A DNA stretch of 16,981 nucleotides, from the NCBI RefSeq assembly GCF_001279695.1, contig NZ_LGDD01000027.1, positions 1-16,981 of the forward strand, in the 5' to 3' direction. Source of the DNA: Streptomyces sp. WM6378 (GTDB taxonomy: Bacteria; Actinomycetota; Actinomycetes; Streptomycetales; Streptomycetaceae). Position numbers and translations under genes: made by a program. Position 1 is the stretch's first letter; each line of letters starts with the position of its first letter. The notes beneath the pieces are model-generated. The model searched no databases, was not told the DNA's origin, and saw only the letters and a list, made by a program, of their open reading frames with translations. Positions 14,188 through 16,981 of this stretch are shown one piece after another.

Positions 14188-14336
14188 CGCGTCAGACGCG
14201 TCAGGCACCCGTGGCGCCAGCCCACCCCGAACGCGCCGGTCATACGCCCGCGCGATCCCCGTCAGACGTGTCAGACACCCGCACCTGACGCGTCTGACGC
14301 CTACGCATCGCACCGTGATTTTGAGCGTTTTGAGCG
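14184..14336. repeat. Iteron-like repeats upstream of the prim-pol gene
   Basis: A 17-bp sequence GCGTCAGACGCGTCAGG at 14189-14205 recurs exactly inverted at 14284-14300. A third, direct copy with two changes (GTCAGACGTGTCAGAC) is at 14261-14276. The 8-bp palindrome GACGCGTC occurs three times. Next comes a 9-bp tandem repeat TTTTGAGCG (14319-14336), the only T-rich spot in the area. This layout suits a replication origin or a Rep/regulator binding region for the downstream operon. The rest of the gap to 14482 ends with an AAGGAAG ribosome site. Confidence 0.6.
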
Positions 14337-14482
14337 CCCTCTACGCGTGCGCGCGCGTAAGTGCACGAGTCGCCGAACGGTGCGCGGGAGCCCGCAGGTG
14401 TAACAGATTTCGCGCGCAGACGTACTGGTAACTGGCTGGCACTGATCAAGACCGGCCTGAGACGACCTGGAAGGAAGCGAGC

Positions 14483-15349
14483 ATGGCCATCACTGCCCAC
14501 GAAGCCGCTCTCGATCACGCCCTGGGAGCCGCAGCGCGTGGTCTCGCGGTCATCCCGCTGTCCCGCACCAAACTGCCCGCCGTCCGTTCGCCGCACCGGA
14601 CGGAACGCCGCCCTGCGTCGTGCCGTGGTGAATGCGGGCAGATAGGCCACGGCGTCCACGACGCCAGTACCGACGCCGATGCCGTGCGCGCCCTGTTCGC
14701 CACCGCTCCGTGGGCCACCGGCTACGGCATCGCCTGCGGTCGGCCCCCGCACTTCCTGATCGGCGTCGATCTGGACGTGAAGAACGACGGCGACGGCATC
14801 CAGAACCTCGAACGCCTCGCCATCGACCACGGCTTCACGATCCCCCTCACGGTCACGGTCACGACCCCGAGCGGTGGCCGGCACCTGTGGTTCTTTGGCC
14901 CCGCCGACACCGCGATTCCAAACTCCGCCAGCAAGATCGCGCCCGGAATCGACATCCGGGGCAGCGGCGGCTACCTGGTCGGTCCTGGCTCGCGCACCAT
15001 CGCGGGCGAGTACGTCCACGCGCCCGGAACGCACCACCGCCCCATCGCGGAAACCCCGGCTGCGCTCCTCCGGCTGATTTCACCGCCGCCCACGCCTCGG
15101 CTGAGTCCTCTCTCGCTGCCGGTCTCCGGCCAGAAGGCCGTCGCCCTCGTGTCGTTCGTCCTCGAATCGCCCTCCGGGCAGCGCAACGACCGCCTGTACT
15201 GGGCTGCCTGCCGAGCCCACGAAACAGACCACGGCACGGAGTTGGCGCAAGCGCTCGTGGACGCTGCCGTGCACATCGGCCTGCCCGAGGGCGAGGCCCG
15301 CGCCACCGTCGCCTCCGCCGCCCACCGTGCCAGGCGAGTCGCCCGGTGA
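14483..15349 (+). CDS. Bifunctional DNA primase/polymerase (prim-pol)
   Basis: 288 residues; ATG at 14483 with GGAAGGAAG upstream. Archaeo-eukaryotic primase fold landmarks are in order: N-terminal GLAVIPLSRTKLPAV; D96 and D98 in FLIGVDLDVK (metal ligands); SGGRHLWF with H134; and GIDIRGSGGYLVGPGS with D157. A Cys/His cluster (C47, C51, H56, H59) near the N-terminus may bind zinc. The C-terminus is a small helical domain (RNDRLYWAACRAHE...GLPEGEARATVASA). It should synthesise primers and/or extend DNA at the element's origin. The stop overlaps the start of the ATPase gene (GTGA), so the two are made in a fixed ratio and likely act as one complex. Confidence 0.92.
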   Translation: MAITAHEAALDHALGAAARGLAVIPLSRTKLPAVRSPHRTERRPASCRGECGQIGHGVHDASTDADAVRALFATAPWATGYGIACGRPPHFLIGVDLDVKNDGDGIQNLERLAIDHGFTIPLTVTVTTPSGGRHLWFFGPADTAIPNSASKIAPGIDIRGSGGYLVGPGSRTIAGEYVHAPGTHHRPIAETPAALLRLISPPPTPRLSPLSLPVSGQKAVALVSFVLESPSGQRNDRLYWAACRAHETDHGTELAQALVDAAVHIGLPEGEARATVASAAHRARRVAR

Positions 15350-16981
15350 CCCAGCACGCCAACGGAGCCACCACCGCCGACATCACCAACCTCGCGAGAA
15401 AGATCGTCGCGGGCAACGGCATCGACCCCGACAAGAAGGGCCCCTCGCAGGCCACTCAGCTCGCGGCTCTGGCCCGCGACCGCTACGAGCTCTTCATGTC
15501 CGACGACGGGCGCCCCTACGGCGTCACGATCGGCGGTCCCAACCTCGCGCTCCCCCTGCGCGGCAAGGCCGGCCTGCGCTCACAGCTCGCCCGCCAGTTC
15601 GCCGACACCAACAACGGCACCGTTCCGTCCCAGTCGGCCCTGGCCGACGCCATGACCGTTCTGGAAGGAGTCGCCGCCATGGCCGACCCCCGTACTCCAC
15701 AGCTCCGGGTAGCCCGTCATGCCGAGCGCATCATCATCGACCTCGGCACCTCAGACGGCCGCTGTGTCGCCGTCGACCCGGACGGCTGGCAGCGCCTGCC
15801 CGCCTCCCCCGTGGTCTTCCGTCGCTCCGGCGCCATGAAGCCGCTCCCCGCACCGATCAACGACGGCGACGGCCTGGCCAAACTCCGCACGCTGCTCAAC
15901 ACCAGCGATGAAGGCTTCCAACTTCTGGCCGCCTGGCTCGTTGCCGCGTTCATCCCGGACCTGCCGCACCCGATCTTGGCGTTCCGCGGTGAACAGGGCA
16001 CCGGCAAGTCCAAGGGCGCCGCCATGGTCATCGGCATCGTCGACCCGTCCGGCGCCCCCAAGCGCACCGCCCCGCGCGATCTCAAGTCCTGGGCGGTGCA
16101 GGCCTTCAACTCCTGGGCGATCTGCCTGGACAACGTCTCCACCGTCCCCGACTGGCTGTCCGACGCCCTGTGCCGCGCGGTGACCGGCGACGGCATCGTC
16201 GACCGCGCCCTGTACACCGACGACGACGTGGTGGTCCTGGAGTTCCGCCGGGTCCTGGCAATGACGACCATCGACGCGGGCGCCCTGGCCGGAGACCTTG
16301 CCGAGCGCCTCCTGACGATCGAGCTGCAGCTCATTCCTGACCACAAGCGGCGCGAGGAAGCCGAGTTGGACCAGGCGTACGCCGACGCCCACCCCGGCAT
16401 CCTCGCCTCGCTCTTCGACCTGCTGGCCAAGGTGCTGAAGGTCCTGCCGGATGTCGAACTGCCGGAGCGGCCCCGCATGGCGGACTTCCCCCGCGTCCTG
16501 GCCGCCGTCGACCACGTCACCGGCTGGCACACGCTCGACTCGTACAAGGCCACCGCTGCCGATGCCGTGGCCGATGTCCTGGACGGCGAGCCCTTCGCCC
16601 AGGCCGTCGTCGACCTGGTCGACAAGGCCGGCACCAATGGCCTCACGCTCACCGCCTCCCAGCTGCTCGAAGGCGTGGCCACCCCGGACAAGCTCCCGAA
16701 GAAGTGGCCCAAGGACCCCACCCGTGCCGGCGGTCAGCTGAAGCGCCTCGCCCCCGCCCTGCGCACGATCGGCATCGAGGTCGACGACTCCCAGCGCGGC
16801 CCGAAGCCGAAAAAGCAGCGCCTCTACAAGCTCACGGCATCCCCGGAGAGAAGGTGCGAAACAGCGTCCCCAGCGTCCCCCACGGCCCCTGAAACCCCTG
16901 TGACCAGCGAAAACAGGGGGGACGCTAACGCCACCCCCGTAGCGTCCCCCCGCCCCGCCCGGGGGGACGCTGGGACCGCTG
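15346..16981 (+). CDS. P-loop ATPase / replicative helicase-like protein (partial at window end)
   Basis: At least 545 residues; the frame is still open at the window edge. It starts at GTG 15346 overlapping the prim-pol stop by four bases. Walker A GEQGTGKS is at residues 215-222 and a Walker B-like SWAICLDN has D262; the segment DDVVVLEFRRVLAMTTID may hold sensor residues. Residues about 1-200 resemble the N-terminal part of primase-linked helicases on actinomycete elements. Residues about 430-490 (LTASQLLEGVA...WPKDPTRAGGQLKRLAPALRTIGIEV) form a winged-helix-like end, followed by a Pro/Ala-rich low-complexity tail. It most likely unwinds DNA with the prim-pol for element replication. The prim-pol and ATPase parts, fused in some Rep proteins, are separate genes here. 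Confidence 0.85.
   Translation, partial: MTQHANGATTADITNLARKIVAGNGIDPDKKGPSQATQLAALARDRYELFMSDDGRPYGVTIGGPNLALPLRGKAGLRSQLARQFADTNNGTVPSQSALADAMTVLEGVAAMADPRTPQLRVARHAERIIIDLGTSDGRCVAVDPDGWQRLPASPVVFRRSGAMKPLPAPINDGDGLAKLRTLLNTSDEGFQLLAAWLVAAFIPDLPHPILAFRGEQGTGKSKGAAMVIGIVDPSGAPKRTAPRDLKSWAVQAFNSWAICLDNVSTVPDWLSDALCRAVTGDGIVDRALYTDDDVVVLEFRRVLAMTTIDAGALAGDLAERLLTIELQLIPDHKRREEAELDQAYADAHPGILASLFDLLAKVLKVLPDVELPERPRMADFPRVLAAVDHVTGWHTLDSYKATAADAVADVLDGEPFAQAVVDLVDKAGTNGLTLTASQLLEGVATPDKLPKKWPKDPTRAGGQLKRLAPALRTIGIEVDDSQRGPKPKKQRLYKLTASPERRCETASPASPTAPETPVTSENRGDANATPVASPRPARGDAGTA
16863..16971. repeat. Five copies of AGCGTCCCC(CC) in both orientations within the ATPase 3' end
   Basis: Copies at 16863-16871 and 16872-16881 (direct, adjacent), 16916-16926 (inverted), 16941-16951 (direct) and 16961-16971 (inverted). 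The last three can form alternative 11-bp hairpins with loops of 14 or 9 bases. They encode the low-complexity tail of the ATPase, so protein constraint is weak there. An origin or Rep-binding site is possible. The cluster may continue past the window. Confidence 0.6.

Noticed and set aside
13931..14313. N-terminal extension of the XRE/TPR remnant
   Set aside because: It is antisense to the winged-helix gene end and the GACGCGTC repeats; it contains no HTH.

Overview
The window is high-G+C actinobacterial DNA, almost certainly from Streptomyces or a close relative. Evidence: third-position G/C codon bias, GTG starts, GTGA stop/start overlaps, a cysteine-type ribosomal protein L33 (rpmG) beside two MaoC-fold dehydratases and tRNA genes, and a prim-pol replication module of the kind found on actinomycete integrative elements. 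No search could be run, so all family names come from reading motifs.

Left part (1 to about 7590) looks like chromosome. After a non-coding stretch of degenerate hairpin-bearing repeats (240-790) come an EmrB/QacA-type MFS exporter and its TetR regulator, both on the minus strand. Both upstream regions carry the same operator, GTTAGT-N8-ACTAAC, and a 24-bp tandem repeat array fills the gap between the two genes. Next are the HadA/HadB-like MaoC pair and rpmG, then tRNA-Met(CAU) and tRNA-Thr(GGU), all on the minus strand. On the plus strand follow an amidohydrolase with a degenerate active site and an NAD(P)-binding SDR-like protein. A convergent, damaged secreted/lipoprotein-like gene closes the chromosomal part.

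At 7588 to about 7646 lies only the 3' half of a tRNA-Tyr(GUA) gene, still followed by its own terminator; the D-arm and 5' acceptor strand are missing. This is the expected remote att site of an element integrated into a tRNA 3' end, so everything to the right is read as an integrative element (AICE-like) running past the window.

The element (about 7646-16981) carries: an A+T-richer gene for a membrane-anchored pentapeptide-repeat protein; a two-gene operon of a regulator made of three tandem GntR-type winged helices and an APH-fold kinase; a three-gene WXG100-like module (chaperone/target-like protein, WXG-N-terminal protein, small membrane protein) ending in a perfect 15-bp terminator hairpin; and a scar where a 5'-truncated XRE/TPR-type regulator remnant meets the 3' end of another gene. 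It ends with a replication module: iteron-like repeats, a prim-pol gene, and a translationally coupled P-loop ATPase whose 3' end holds a second cluster of iteron-like repeats. No integrase, excisionase or intact conjugative translocase is visible. In usual AICE order the first two would lie just right of the window.
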